From Ktedonobacterales bacterium (GTDB lineage Bacteria > Chloroflexota > Ktedonobacteria > Ktedonobacterales > DATBGS01): a DNA stretch of 64,000 nt. The stretch covers positions 1 through 64,000 of the forward strand of contig DATBHW010000055.1 of assembly GCA_036557285.1 (NCBI GenBank), written 5' to 3'. The notes below the pieces were generated by a model. It was not told the DNA's origin, ran no database searches, and worked only from the letters and a program-made list of their open reading frames with translations. Numbering within the stretch: position 1 is the stretch's first letter; the number at the start of each line of letters is the position of its first letter. A program made the position numbers and the translations under genes. Shown here piece by piece: positions 1-8,186 of the stretch.

Positions 1-1
1 T

Positions 2-430
2 CGTCCGTCGTTTCCCTCTGGTCGCTATCTCCACACCAACCCGCTGCGCCGGGAGGCGGGCTTGCGCCTGCTGAGTGGACCGCTGCCCGCGCCGCTGCGT
101 GCGCGGCTCCTGCGTGCCTGGAGGCGACCGGCGTTGTTCAGCGGCGAGCAGACGCCGCTGGCAGTGCAGAGCGCCCTGCGGCAGCGACCCGACCCGACGA
201 AGCTATACAGCACGCCTGCGCTGACGCTGGGGTTCTTTACCCTGACAGAACTGGAAGTCGCGCGCCGCGTGCTGGAAGCGCCGCTGGCGAGTATCAGCCG
301 GATGACGCGCAACACGCTGTTAGTGGCGCAGGGGGCATATCTGCGGCTGCTGTACGCGGCGCTGGTGGCGCAGGTGGGGGAGGCTGCCGCGCTGGCCGAG
401 TTCGAGCGGCTGCTGGCAGGCGTGGGCTAG
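2..430 (+). CDS. Partial hypothetical protein, C-terminal part (EAP/LYA family)
   Basis: The reading frame is open from the left edge to a TAG at 428, so the true start lies outside the window; about 142 residues are visible. I do not recognise a named domain. The C-terminus carries the pattern E-L-E-V-A-R-R-V-L-E-A-P, then 22 residues, then L-Y-A-A-L, followed by an Ala-rich helix. The same spacing and residues recur in the proteins at 25702 and 42585, so the three look like diverged paralogues. The next gene starts 49 bases downstream on the same strand and may be co-transcribed. Function unknown. Confidence 0.6.
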   Translation, partial: RPSFPSGRYLHTNPLRREAGLRLLSGPLPAPLRARLLRAWRRPALFSGEQTPLAVQSALRQRPDPTKLYSTPALTLGFFTLTELEVARRVLEAPLASISRMTRNTLLVAQGAYLRLLYAALVAQVGEAAALAEFERLLAGVG

Positions 431-479
431 CGTTTATGGGCGCGTAAAGTGCGAACGTAATAGAGAGTGGAGGGATGCT

Positions 480-1994
480 ATGGAGCGAGACCTTCCGCTT
501 TCCACCAACCTTTTGTTGAGATGGCGTGCGCCGCGCTGGCTACAGGCGCGGCGCATCATCACCGGCTGGCGTTGGGCCGCAGCCTGGCCCGGGGTGTTTG
601 TCACTCTGGTGGCGCTGGCGCTGCGTCTGACGCTGGTCCTGCGCTATCCCTTGCTCTATGACATTGACGCCTATGGGCGCTTTACGAACCGCGCTCATCC
701 CTTCAACACACCCTGGACACCGCTCTTTCAGGTGGTGATCTATCTGCTGACGCGCGTGGCCGATTCGATTCTGGCGGTGCGGCTGCTCAGCGCGTTCTTC
801 GGCGCAACAGCGGCGCTGGCTTTCTGGCTCTTGCTGCGCCGCGCCTTTGGCGCGCCTGTCGCCTACCTGGGCGCGCTCTTGCTGGCGCTCGATCCGCTTT
901 TTGTGACGTTCAGCGTGGTTCCCTATCAAGAGGGGCTATTTCTCACGCTGGCGTTCCTGGCCCTCTGGCTGGCGCTCGCGCCGGACAAGATTCGCTGGCT
1001 TACGCTGGTCCTGGGGTTGGCCGGGCTGACACGCTACGAGGGCTGGCTGCTGGCGCTGCTCATCTGGCTGCTCTTGCTCTGGCGGCGCTGGCGCGCGGAC
1101 AGTCTGACCTGGCGCTATGCCGCCGGGAGCGCGCTGGCGCTGGCCTGGGCGCCGCTGCTCTGGATTGGGGTGAATCGCAACGTCAGCCCTGTTGGCATCG
1201 AGACGCTGACCCCAACGCTGGACCCTGCATCCCTGCTGGCAGTACTTGGCGAGGAATGGCCTGCCTGGCAGCTTCGCCTGGGTCTGGTTGGCGGCATGGT
1301 GGCGCTCGGCGGGTTGCTCTGGCTGGGCTGGCAGGCCAGGCGAGGCCGTGAACTCGCCTGGCTGCTGCTCGCCTTTCTGCTGGGCGATCTGCTGACGCTG
1401 GCTTTCTTGCGGCCTTTCGCGCCCGGCAATCTGCGCCTGCCGCTGCTCTCGCTTCCGGTGATCATTGTCGGAGTGTCCGGTCTGCTGGTGGCTGGCGCGC
1501 GGCTGCTCTGGCGTGCCGTTGGGCAGCGCCATATGCGTGTAGGCCAGCGTTTACCGATGGCTGGCGCGTTTGCCCTGGCGACGGCGGCGCTGCTCATCTG
1601 GTATCTTCCGCTTGCCATGCAGCGCGTGGCCGCTTATGGGGCGCTCGTGCGCCCGGCCTATCTGGCCGCCAATGAGCTTGGTTCGCGCGCGCCAGACACT
1701 CCAGTGGCGGTGATAGACAGCAGCAGTACCGATTTTTATGCGTTCGTCTTCTATGCTCAGCAAGATGGCTGGCATGGGCAGGCCACCGAACTGAACGCTG
1801 CCGCAGCCATAGCCCCGGCCAGCCTTGCTGAAGCGTTGATCGCTTCGCATGCTCGCCTGCTGATTGTCTATGGCCCGGCAAATGCCAGCGCCGCTGTTGC
1901 TGCGCTGGCACAGCAGGCTCTGCTCTTGCCAGGGGCGCGCGGGCCTGGCTATACCGTCTGGAATGTGCAAGCTGCGCCAGCGGCGGCAACGTGA
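480..1994 (+). CDS. Multi-pass membrane glycosyltransferase-like protein (GT39/ArnT type)
   Basis: A 504-residue protein with about ten hydrophobic segments. An acidic pair (Asp61 and Asp63, context YDIDAYGRF) sits just after the first membrane segment, where GT-C enzymes of the ArnT/PMT class place their catalytic acid; a YQEG motif follows in the next lumenal/outer loop. Such enzymes move sugars from polyprenyl-phosphate donors to acceptors on the outer face of the membrane. The start ATG at 480 follows GGAGGG (469-474) by five bases, better placed than the out-of-frame ATG at 475. The substrate cannot be read from sequence. It converges with the similar gene at 2005. Confidence 0.75.
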   Translation: MERDLPLSTNLLLRWRAPRWLQARRIITGWRWAAAWPGVFVTLVALALRLTLVLRYPLLYDIDAYGRFTNRAHPFNTPWTPLFQVVIYLLTRVADSILAVRLLSAFFGATAALAFWLLLRRAFGAPVAYLGALLLALDPLFVTFSVVPYQEGLFLTLAFLALWLALAPDKIRWLTLVLGLAGLTRYEGWLLALLIWLLLLWRRWRADSLTWRYAAGSALALAWAPLLWIGVNRNVSPVGIETLTPTLDPASLLAVLGEEWPAWQLRLGLVGGMVALGGLLWLGWQARRGRELAWLLLAFLLGDLLTLAFLRPFAPGNLRLPLLSLPVIIVGVSGLLVAGARLLWRAVGQRHMRVGQRLPMAGAFALATAALLIWYLPLAMQRVAAYGALVRPAYLAANELGSRAPDTPVAVIDSSSTDFYAFVFYAQQDGWHGQATELNAAAAIAPASLAEALIASHARLLIVYGPANASAAVAALAQQALLLPGARGPGYTVWNVQAAPAAAT

Positions 1995-2004
1995 ATAAGC
2001 TAGC

Positions 2005-3858
2005 TTATGTAGATTGGCTGCTAGCGTAATAGAAAACGATGTAGCCGTTGACGATGGCGGAGGTGTAGCCTGCCAGGCGCGGATCGCCCGAAGCGATAAG
2101 GCCGGTGAGTTGGCGCGGCACAGCGGGGTTTACCTCGGTGGTGGTCAGGTCGAAGACATAGGCGGGATGCGGCGCGGATGTAACAGCGGCTGCATAAGCT
2201 GGAAGTGGGTTGAACCCTGGCGCGAAAGCGTTGGTGTTGCTGACGACGGCGCAACTGACCTGCTCTTGCGCGTCGAACATGAGCCGATAGCAGACCCACC
2301 AGGAGGTATAGAAGCGCGTGAGGTGATGGCTCTCCAGAAAGGCGAGAAGCTGTGTATCTCTTGTCCCGGCAGGGACGCCATACCGCTGCGTGTTGGCGCT
2401 TTCTCGCACAGCCTGCGCAGCCCCGCCGATATGCACAGCGAAGAGCGCGAGGAGCAATCCGGCTGCCAGCCAGGCGATCACACGCGGGCGCGCGGGGGCA
2501 TAGCCGCGCCCACGCGCGCTGGCCCAGCGCCAGAGCCGCCGCGCCCCCTGGCAAAGCGGCTCCGCGATGAGCGGCATGCAGAGGTAGATGCTGGTAATGT
2601 AGCGGATGGATGTGTCGGAGAAGGCGTAGGAGGAGCGCGTGCTGAGGTATTGCAGGATGGTCAATCCGCCGCCAATGACCAGCATGGCCCGGCCCCAGGC
2701 GCGTGCCCGATCCAGGCTGGACAGCGGGTCGGCGAGAGCGCCGGGTCGGAACGCTTGCCAGGCGCGGCGCGCCAGCGGTACAGCAGCGATGAACCAGCAG
2801 ACGACCACCAGTAACGAGATCATCCCGCCAACCAGCGCCGCTGGCAACGCCTGGGAGAGCGTGAGGGGGCTGCCCGGATAGGGCCAGAGCGCGCAATGCT
2901 GGCAGATAGTCTCGCTGCCAAGCATGAGGGGCAGACCGATCAGGAACGTGGCGGCGATTTGCTGACCCAGCGCCGCCAGCCCGCCCAGTGGTCCGGCAGG
3001 CGCGGCGCCCTCGGAAGCCTGCAAGGCTTCAGTAAAGATAGCCCCGTGTGTGGCGCCTATGCTGATGATGAGCGGGAGCATGCCGATGGTGGCTGCGGCC
3101 AGCACAGCCAGCGCCTGGCCGGAAAGATGCCATGTGTGGTGTTTTGACGCCCTGGCTCGCCAACTGCGCGCGCCCTCTACGCTGAGCGCCAGGCCCGCTG
3201 CCAGGACAAAGGGGAGCAGCAGGATCGTCCCCCACAGGGCCAGACCCGCTGCCAGGCCGATGCCCAGGTCCAGCGTCCAGCGCGCCCAGGCGCGCGCCGG
3301 ACGCCGCAGGCGCTGGAACGTGAGCCACAGGAGCAGCGCGCCCAGCAGCAGCATGTCCTGGGCATAGTGTCCGGCGCGCAGGCCATAGAACAGTTCTTGA
3401 TAGGGGCCAAGAGCCAGCAGCAGCGTGGTCACACCGGCGACCAGCGGTGTATAGACCGCGCGGGTGAAGAGATAGAGTACGAAGAGGAAGAGGAGCATGA
3501 GGACGCCCGTAGTGACGTGCATGGCGAAATTCGTTGGGCCAAACGCCAGGAAGAAGGGAACCTGAAGATAGGCGTCGAGCGCGCCGACGTGATGAATGCC
3601 ATAGGTGAAGGCCGGGCGCGCGCCATGCCAGAGAATGTCAATGCCCATCAAGCCGGTGTTGGCCTCGTCGCTGTTGCTATAGGGCCAGCCGCGCGCCGCC
3701 AGCGTCAAGCGCAGCGCGGCGGCTCCAGCGAGAATGGCTGCGAGCAAGAGCGCCTCGCGCCCCGGCAGCCCGAACAGGGAGATTTTTCGGCCTACCAGGC
3801 GCGCAAGCCGAACTCCCGATGCCTCCTGCGCCTTCGACTCAGCGGTATTCGTCGCCAT
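2005..3858 (-). CDS. Multi-pass membrane glycosyltransferase-like protein (GT39 family)
   Basis: A 617-residue membrane protein with a cytosolic N-terminus of about 35 residues, some ten to twelve membrane segments and a soluble C-terminal domain. The motif SNSDEANTG (Asp64-Glu65) after the first membrane segment matches the position of the catalytic acid in GT39-like GT-C enzymes. The start at 3858 is preceded by GAGGAG five bases away; an ATG twelve bases upstream has no such site. It converges tail-to-tail with the GT-like gene at 480, separated by only ten bases, so this is a two-gene cluster for envelope glycan or lipid glycosylation (inference). Confidence 0.72.
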   Translation of the reverse strand: MATNTAESKAQEASGVRLARLVGRKISLFGLPGREALLLAAILAGAAALRLTLAARGWPYSNSDEANTGLMGIDILWHGARPAFTYGIHHVGALDAYLQVPFFLAFGPTNFAMHVTTGVLMLLFLFVLYLFTRAVYTPLVAGVTTLLLALGPYQELFYGLRAGHYAQDMLLLGALLLWLTFQRLRRPARAWARWTLDLGIGLAAGLALWGTILLLPFVLAAGLALSVEGARSWRARASKHHTWHLSGQALAVLAAATIGMLPLIISIGATHGAIFTEALQASEGAAPAGPLGGLAALGQQIAATFLIGLPLMLGSETICQHCALWPYPGSPLTLSQALPAALVGGMISLLVVVCWFIAAVPLARRAWQAFRPGALADPLSSLDRARAWGRAMLVIGGGLTILQYLSTRSSYAFSDTSIRYITSIYLCMPLIAEPLCQGARRLWRWASARGRGYAPARPRVIAWLAAGLLLALFAVHIGGAAQAVRESANTQRYGVPAGTRDTQLLAFLESHHLTRFYTSWWVCYRLMFDAQEQVSCAVVSNTNAFAPGFNPLPAYAAAVTSAPHPAYVFDLTTTEVNPAVPRQLTGLIASGDPRLAGYTSAIVNGYIVFYYASSQST

Positions 3859-3955
3859 ACAACTCCTCAAATGTAACTACACACAGGGATATATGACGAG
3901 AGAAGGTGTTTTTGCGTCACCAGCGATGCAAGATCGCCACCAACTCCGCGCATGT

Positions 3956-4867
3956 TTAGAGCTTTGTGCCGAATGCAAAAACGATGGGCATCGTAATGCT
4001 CATCTGTGGAACTTCCTGGCGCGCCTGCTCAACCAGGCTCTCGTAGACCTCTACGCTGAGCAACCCCTGTCTGGTGATAATTCCTTTCAGATGCTCTATG
4101 GCGGCAAACAGATCATCGGCCAGCAGTTGCTGCTGCTGCTGGCCCTGTGGCCCGGTCCCGATGGTGAATTTTCGCTGCTGGATGTGCTGCGCCCCGGCCT
4201 GGCTGAGATGTTTCACCAGATGGTCTTCCACCCCGATGTAGAGGTTTCGCTCGATCATAAGCTGTGTTCCTATTTTGGAGAGCTGCCTATATGCCGGACT
4301 CGAATTGGTGGGTGGGCGCTCCATATCAACGATCTCGATAGCGCCGCCGCCCTTGAGGACGCGCATCATTTCGCCGACAACGTGCGGCCAGCGGTCAATA
4401 GGAACGAATGTGGCGATGAAGCGGGCATGCGCAAAGTCAAATGTTTCGTTTTGGAACGGGAACGGCTTGAGGGCATCGGCAGTCTGGAAGCGAAAGTTTG
4501 CGGGGAACTGGCCGCCTGGCCCAGGGATTTTCAGGGAGCGGTCCAGCGGGCCGCGATCAATATCGAAGCCAACCACCCGCGCGCGCGGGAATTGCTGGGC
4601 CATTTCGCGGCCCCAGATGCCAGTTCCGCAGGCGACATCGAGGATGGCCCGGGGCTGGCGGATAGGAGCGCGGTAGTTGCCTCCGGCCACGAATCGCAGC
4701 AGATAATGCTGGAAGTCGAGCCGGTCTGTTTCGGCTTGATCTTTTGGCAGGATATAGGGGGTGTTGGTCAGCATACGGCGTCCGCCCAACCAGGCCCGGC
4801 GGCCTGATTTCGCATCCGCTGCGGCGTGATCAGCATCCTGTGGCTTACGTCGGAAGCTGAAAGGCAT
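3956..4867 (-). CDS. SAM-dependent class I methyltransferase
   Basis: About 303 residues. Motif I is DVACGTGIWG (residues 77-86), followed by GFDID at the end of strand 2 and a later ADALKPFPF motif, the standard Rossmann SAM-binding pattern of Methyltransf_25/11 proteins. A Gln run (QQQQQ) lies in the C-terminal third. The start at 4867 has AGGAGG about six bases upstream; a longer frame starts further up but would run through the hairpin at 4914-4956. The methyl acceptor is unknown. Its position beside two membrane glycosyltransferases hints at glycan or lipid modification, but this is only context. Confidence 0.8.
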   Translation of the reverse strand: MPFSFRRKPQDADHAAADAKSGRRAWLGGRRMLTNTPYILPKDQAETDRLDFQHYLLRFVAGGNYRAPIRQPRAILDVACGTGIWGREMAQQFPRARVVGFDIDRGPLDRSLKIPGPGGQFPANFRFQTADALKPFPFQNETFDFAHARFIATFVPIDRWPHVVGEMMRVLKGGGAIEIVDMERPPTNSSPAYRQLSKIGTQLMIERNLYIGVEDHLVKHLSQAGAQHIQQRKFTIGTGPQGQQQQQLLADDLFAAIEHLKGIITRQGLLSVEVYESLVEQARQEVPQMSITMPIVFAFGTKL

Positions 4868-4913
4868 AAGATCCCTCCTCATATTTTCCTCTATACATTC
4901 ACTATAGAGAAGG

Positions 4914-4956
4914 GTGTCAAGAGGGGCGCTGGTCAAACCAGCGCCCCTCTTGACAC
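4914..4956 (-). terminator. Perfect 20-bp stem, 3-nt loop hairpin
   Basis: Arms 4914-4933 and 4937-4956 are perfectly complementary (GTGTCAAGAGGGG... and its reverse) with loop CAA. It lies 21 bases past the stop of the gene that ends at 4978 on the minus strand and just before the methyltransferase. Such a stem would stop transcription, although the downstream minus-strand sequence CCCTTCT is only moderately T-rich. The arm also contains TTGACA, so it may overlap the promoter of the next gene. Confidence 0.7.
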
Positions 4957-4977
4957 TTCTGGTTGATTGGTTCTCAA

Positions 4978-6156
4978 CTAATAATCGCTGCCCGGTGGCC
5001 GCCGGGGGGGGCGGGGAGGCAGTGGGCGGCTGCCACGCGGCGAACGCGGCTCGTCGTCCCATTGGGCTACGCCACCCATCCAGGCTGGCGGTTCTTGCTC
5101 GCCAATCGGCGGGTATCCGCCGGTGGTCCTGCGTGGGCCTGGCCCTGCCGGGCCGGACGCGCCGTATCTGCGGCCCCCGGTTCCGCCAGGGCTGGCGCCA
5201 TACCAGGCGGCGCGAATAGCCCGGCGCTTGGGCGGCAGCACGATCAATAGCCCGATCAGGACGATAATAGCGATCAAGAGGAGGATAATGACGACCACAA
5301 TCGCCAGCGTGTTGCCGCCGGTGGGGGTGTTGGTTGATTGATTGCCGGGAGTCGCCCCGTTCTGATTGGTGGTGGTTGGCGAAGCCGGGACTGCTGTAGT
5401 GGGGGCGCTGGTGGGCGCGGCGGTTGGGCTGCTGCTGACCGGCGTGCCAGAAGGCGGCGTGCCAGCGGGTACGACCTGAACCAGCACCGAGGCGCTAAAG
5501 GGGGTGTCGGCTGGATAATCGGCGATGACGGTAAAAACATAGGTCGTTGCCCCCGCTTTGGGAATGAAGGTGAAATCAAACTTGCTGAGGTTGCCGCCGC
5601 TCGTAATGTTCACCGGACGTGAGTTGATTTTTTTCGTTCCCTCTGGCGGAGCGCAGATAGGGTTGGGCCTGCACTTTGATTGCCCGTAGACGTAGAGGTC
5701 ATAGTGCTTGGCGGGCGCCCAGCCGGAGCCGCTCACGGTGACGGTCCCGCCGGGGTTGGTGGTACTGCTGGAAACGGTCAGGACCGGGCCATCGGCGTGC
5801 GCAGTGGGGATTCCGCCAGTGATGAGCAGCGTCGCCAGCAGCCCCACCAGAAGCAGCGCCCCTGCCAGGGGGAGCGCCACCCCCTTCGGGGAGGGCTTCG
5901 CCAGAGCCGCTTGACCGCCCCTTTGGGGAGCGGCCCTTACGGGAACTGGGCCTGCGGCCTGGGCTGCTTGCCTCGGCTGGGCCTCGGCACTCTCGCTCCC
6001 GTTGGTCGCTCGCGCAGCCCAGTTCCCGCATTCTCCCTCGCTGCGCTCGGTCGCGGGCCGCTGCTGGGCGCGGCCATGCTCGCTCGGCTGCGCCTCGCTC
6101 GCGCGCCTCTGCCGCTTGCCTTGGCGGCGGAATCCAGATACTTCAGGGCTAGCCAT
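4978..6156 (-). CDS. Anchored Ser/Thr/Pro-rich surface protein with repeat-derived N-terminus
   Basis: A 392-residue protein. Residues about 93-120 form a hydrophobic signal/anchor ending in AHA, followed by an Ig-like domain (TVSSSTTNPGGTVTVSGSGW), a Ser/Thr/Pro linker, a second membrane segment (AIVVVIILLLIAIIVLIG) and a Gly/Pro/Arg-rich cytosolic tail. Residues about 17-92 are encoded by a genomic repeat module found elsewhere only between genes, so the N-terminus looks like an in-frame insertion. The ATG at 6156 has a weak GAGGTG upstream. If this start is wrong, translation may begin inside the repeat nearer the signal segment. Probable cell-surface protein; role unknown. Confidence 0.65.
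   Translation of the reverse strand: MASPEVSGFRRQGKRQRRASEAQPSEHGRAQQRPATERSEGECGNWAARATNGSESAEAQPRQAAQAAGPVPVRAAPQRGGQAALAKPSPKGVALPLAGALLLVGLLATLLITGGIPTAHADGPVLTVSSSTTNPGGTVTVSGSGWAPAKHYDLYVYGQSKCRPNPICAPPEGTKKINSRPVNITSGGNLSKFDFTFIPKAGATTYVFTVIADYPADTPFSASVLVQVVPAGTPPSGTPVSSSPTAAPTSAPTTAVPASPTTTNQNGATPGNQSTNTPTGGNTLAIVVVIILLLIAIIVLIGLLIVLPPKRRAIRAAWYGASPGGTGGRRYGASGPAGPGPRRTTGGYPPIGEQEPPAWMGGVAQWDDEPRSPRGSRPLPPRPPRRPPGSDY
5879..6110. repeat. Palindromic repeat module (type 2) inside a coding region
   Basis: This stretch closely matches intergenic copies at 41986-42170 and in part 30189-30279, 51370-51460 and 59505-59575. Shared blocks include CCCCTTCGGGGAGGGCTTCG, CTTGACCGCCCCTTTGGGG, CATTCTCCCTCGCTGCGCTC and CTCGCTCCCGTTGGTCGCTC. 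Here it stays open in the frame of the 4978-6156 gene and encodes the low-complexity part of its N-terminus. Confidence 0.75.
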
Positions 6157-6293
6157 GCCTGCACCTCGCTTTGCAAGTCGCTTGTTTCATGCGGATGATC
6201 GCCATTCAGATACACCAACGCGCCGCTCCTCCCAGGGGCTGAGTATAGCCTTGAGGGGAACGGCGCGTCAAGTTGTATAGGCGCAATGGGTAG

Positions 6294-6315
6294 GCAGGCG
6301 GTTATAACCGCCTGC
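6294..6315 (-). terminator. Perfect 22-bp palindrome at the end of rho
   Basis: The arms GCAGGCGGTTA and TAACCGCCTGC abut with no spacer and begin at the first base of the rho stop codon. A hairpin here could end the rho transcript, but no T-run follows. Related AGGCGGTT/AACCGCCTG palindromes occur at about 19684-19704 inside murJ and near 42318, so it may be a small dispersed palindrome instead. Confidence 0.45.
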
Positions 6316-7766
6316 TATCTAATGCTCTGGTTGAGGTTGGCAAGGAACTCCTGGTTATCCTTGGTTTTGGACATCGAGGTAAGAACCGCTTCCATCGCTT
6401 CCATGCCGCGCTGCTCAGCCAGGGTGCTGAACATGCGGCGCATGACGACGACGGCGCGCAGAGTCTTCTCGTCAAGCAACTGCTCTTCGCGGCGCGTGCT
6501 GGAACGGGTGATGTCAATGGCCGGGAAGACGCGGCGGTCAGAGAGCTTGCGGTCCAGCGTGATTTCGCTGTTGCCGGTACCCTTAAACTCTTCGTAAATC
6601 ACATCGTCCATGCGGCTGCCGGTGTCAACGAGGCAGGTGGCGATGATCGTCAGGCTGCCGCCCTCTTCGATGTTGCGGGCCGCGCCAAAGAAACGCTTGG
6701 GCGGATAGAGGGCGCTGGGGTCCATGCCGCCGGAGAGGGTGCGCCCGCTCTGGGGGATGACCTGATTATAGGCGCGAGCCAGACGGGTGATGCTGTCCAA
6801 TAAGATGACGACATCGCGCCCGCCTTCCACCAGGCGCTTGGCGCGCTCCATGACCATTTCGGCGACGCGAATGTGCATTTCTGGCGCTTCGTCGAAGGTG
6901 GCGCTGTAGACTTCCGCTTTGACCGAGCGTTTCATGTCGGTGACTTCTTCGGGGCGCTCGGAGATGAGAGCGATCATCAGGTGAATGTCGTTGTAGTTGG
7001 TGGTAATCGAATTGGCGATGGATTTAAGCATGATCGTCTTGCCCGCCTTGGGCGGCGAGACGATCAGAGCGCGCTGGCCGCGCCCTATAGGCGCCACGAG
7101 GTTGACGAGCCGACCAGGGAGGTTCTGTGGAACGGTTTCCAGGTTGAACATCTCGGTGGGGAAGATCGGCGTGAGGTTATCGAAATGGGGTCGGCGCTTG
7201 GCAACCTCCGGGTCCATGCCGTTGACGGCTTCGACGCGCAGCAGGCCATAGTACTTTTCGTTGTCTTTGGGCGGGCGTACCTGGCCGGAAACCATATCGC
7301 CGGTGCGCAGGCCAAAGCGACGAATCTGCGATTGTGAGACGTAGACATCGGTGCTGCCCGGCGAGAAGCGATCCGGGCGCAGGAAGCCGAAGCCTTCCTC
7401 GACGATCTCCAGCAGCCCGACACTGAAGATGTTGCCCTGCTGCTCGGTGTATGCCTGGAGCAGCCGGAAGATCAGGTCTTGCTTTTTGAGGGCGGTGTAG
7501 CCGGAGAGATCGAGGTCGCGGGCGATGTCGCGCAGTTCGGCCAGCGTTTTGTTTTCGAGTTCGGTGATGTTGATGTGGTGTTTGACGCCAGTCGGGTCGC
7601 TGCGGCGTTCAATCGTTGCCGCGCCATAGCCCCCTTCGCCGCGCCTGGGCGGATAAGGGGCGCCGTTCCCGTTGTCCGGGGTATCGGCGAAATCGGGCTG
7701 GTCAATCTGACCAGGGGCGGCGCTCAAGGGCGCACCATTGGGGGTGTTGCGTGAAAAATGCTGCAT
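6315..7766 (-). CDS. rho: Transcription termination factor Rho
   Basis: A 483-residue RecA-type hexameric helicase that ends transcription at rut sites. Visible parts, in order: an extra disordered N-terminus (1-60), Rho N-terminal helical domain (about 66-108), cold-shock RNA-binding domain with RNP-like GFGFLRP (125-131), Walker A SPPKAGKT (237-244), catalytic Glu region LISERPEEV (268-276), Walker B VVILLDS (319-325) and the R-loop region. Length is longer than the E. coli protein because of the N-terminal extension. The ATG at 7766 has AGGA five bases upstream. It is preceded by a long leader and a nine-codon reading frame, which suggests self-control of expression. Confidence 0.97.
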   Translation of the reverse strand: MQHFSRNTPNGAPLSAAPGQIDQPDFADTPDNGNGAPYPPRRGEGGYGAATIERRSDPTGVKHHINITELENKTLAELRDIARDLDLSGYTALKKQDLIFRLLQAYTEQQGNIFSVGLLEIVEEGFGFLRPDRFSPGSTDVYVSQSQIRRFGLRTGDMVSGQVRPPKDNEKYYGLLRVEAVNGMDPEVAKRRPHFDNLTPIFPTEMFNLETVPQNLPGRLVNLVAPIGRGQRALIVSPPKAGKTIMLKSIANSITTNYNDIHLMIALISERPEEVTDMKRSVKAEVYSATFDEAPEMHIRVAEMVMERAKRLVEGGRDVVILLDSITRLARAYNQVIPQSGRTLSGGMDPSALYPPKRFFGAARNIEEGGSLTIIATCLVDTGSRMDDVIYEEFKGTGNSEITLDRKLSDRRVFPAIDITRSSTRREEQLLDEKTLRAVVVMRRMFSTLAEQRGMEAMEAVLTSMSKTKDNQEFLANLNQSIR

Positions 7767-8122
7767 AGCTGTCCTGTTTGGTGGAATAGCAGCTTAGCCC
7801 GTCAATGGGCTAGAAAGCTGCATAGATGGCCTGTTTGTTTGTCGGTGTCCTCGGCGGATCGAGGCGGTACTCTCGATGTGAAGGGGGGCGCTGCGCGATC
7901 CGTAGTGGCCGGTTGGCACAGCCTTACATTACCACTTTCTTTGCACTGAATGCTGAATGACAACGTGATACGGCTCAGACAGAGATCGAGCATAGAGTGC
8001 TGCTGGTCAGGTGTCGTCGGGTTTTTGGTCCCCTGTCGTTTGCGCTGGTCGAGCGATGGGGATGAGCCGTGTCACACAAAGCAGGAGCGCCAGGGTGGGA
8101 ATAAGGTGCAAACCTGAAGCTG
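7767..8122 (-). promoter_or_regulatory. Long (~355 nt) 5' leader of rho
   Basis: The only strong promoter upstream of rho lies at 8128-8156, which implies a leader of about 355 bases. Nothing in it codes for a convincing protein except the nine-codon frame at 7794-7823. On the transcript strand it has C-rich, G-poor stretches, for example around 7880-7925, which is the composition of rut sites. Rho genes are often controlled by Rho-dependent termination in the leader (known in other bacteria); here that is an inference. Confidence 0.55.
7794..7823 (-). CDS. Nine-codon leader peptide upstream of rho
   Basis: The frame reads MQLSSPLTG and stops at TAA. The 20 bases around its start (CAAACAGG-N6-ATGCAGC) are almost a copy of the rho start region (CAAACAGG-N6-ATGCAGC), placed 57 bases upstream, as if the ribosome-loading region had been duplicated. 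A TAGCCC/GGGCTA stem (7795-7812) overlaps its end. Translation could tune access of Rho or ribosomes to the leader. No protein homology can be claimed for a peptide this short. Confidence 0.4.
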   Translation of the reverse strand: MQLSSPLTG

Positions 8123-8127
8123 TCTCC

Positions 8128-8156
8128 ACTATAGCACAGGCAAGGGTATGTGTCAA
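8128..8156 (-). promoter_or_regulatory. Sigma-70 type promoter of rho
   Basis: On the minus strand TTGACA (8156-8151), a 17-base spacer and TATAGT (8133-8128) give a near-consensus promoter. It sits 31 bases beyond the end of the DUF4388 gene, so rho has its own start of transcription. Confidence 0.75.
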
Positions 8157-8186
8157 GGGTTTTTTGTTTGTTTTGTTGGGAATTGC

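Noticed and set aside
3734-4807. A 357-codon open frame opposite the methyltransferase and GT-like gene
   Set aside because: It spans the boundary between two real genes on the other strand and shows no domain.
7802-7993. A 63-codon frame in the rho leader
   Set aside because: No ribosome site and no hydrophobic or conserved pattern; it is more likely non-coding leader sequence.
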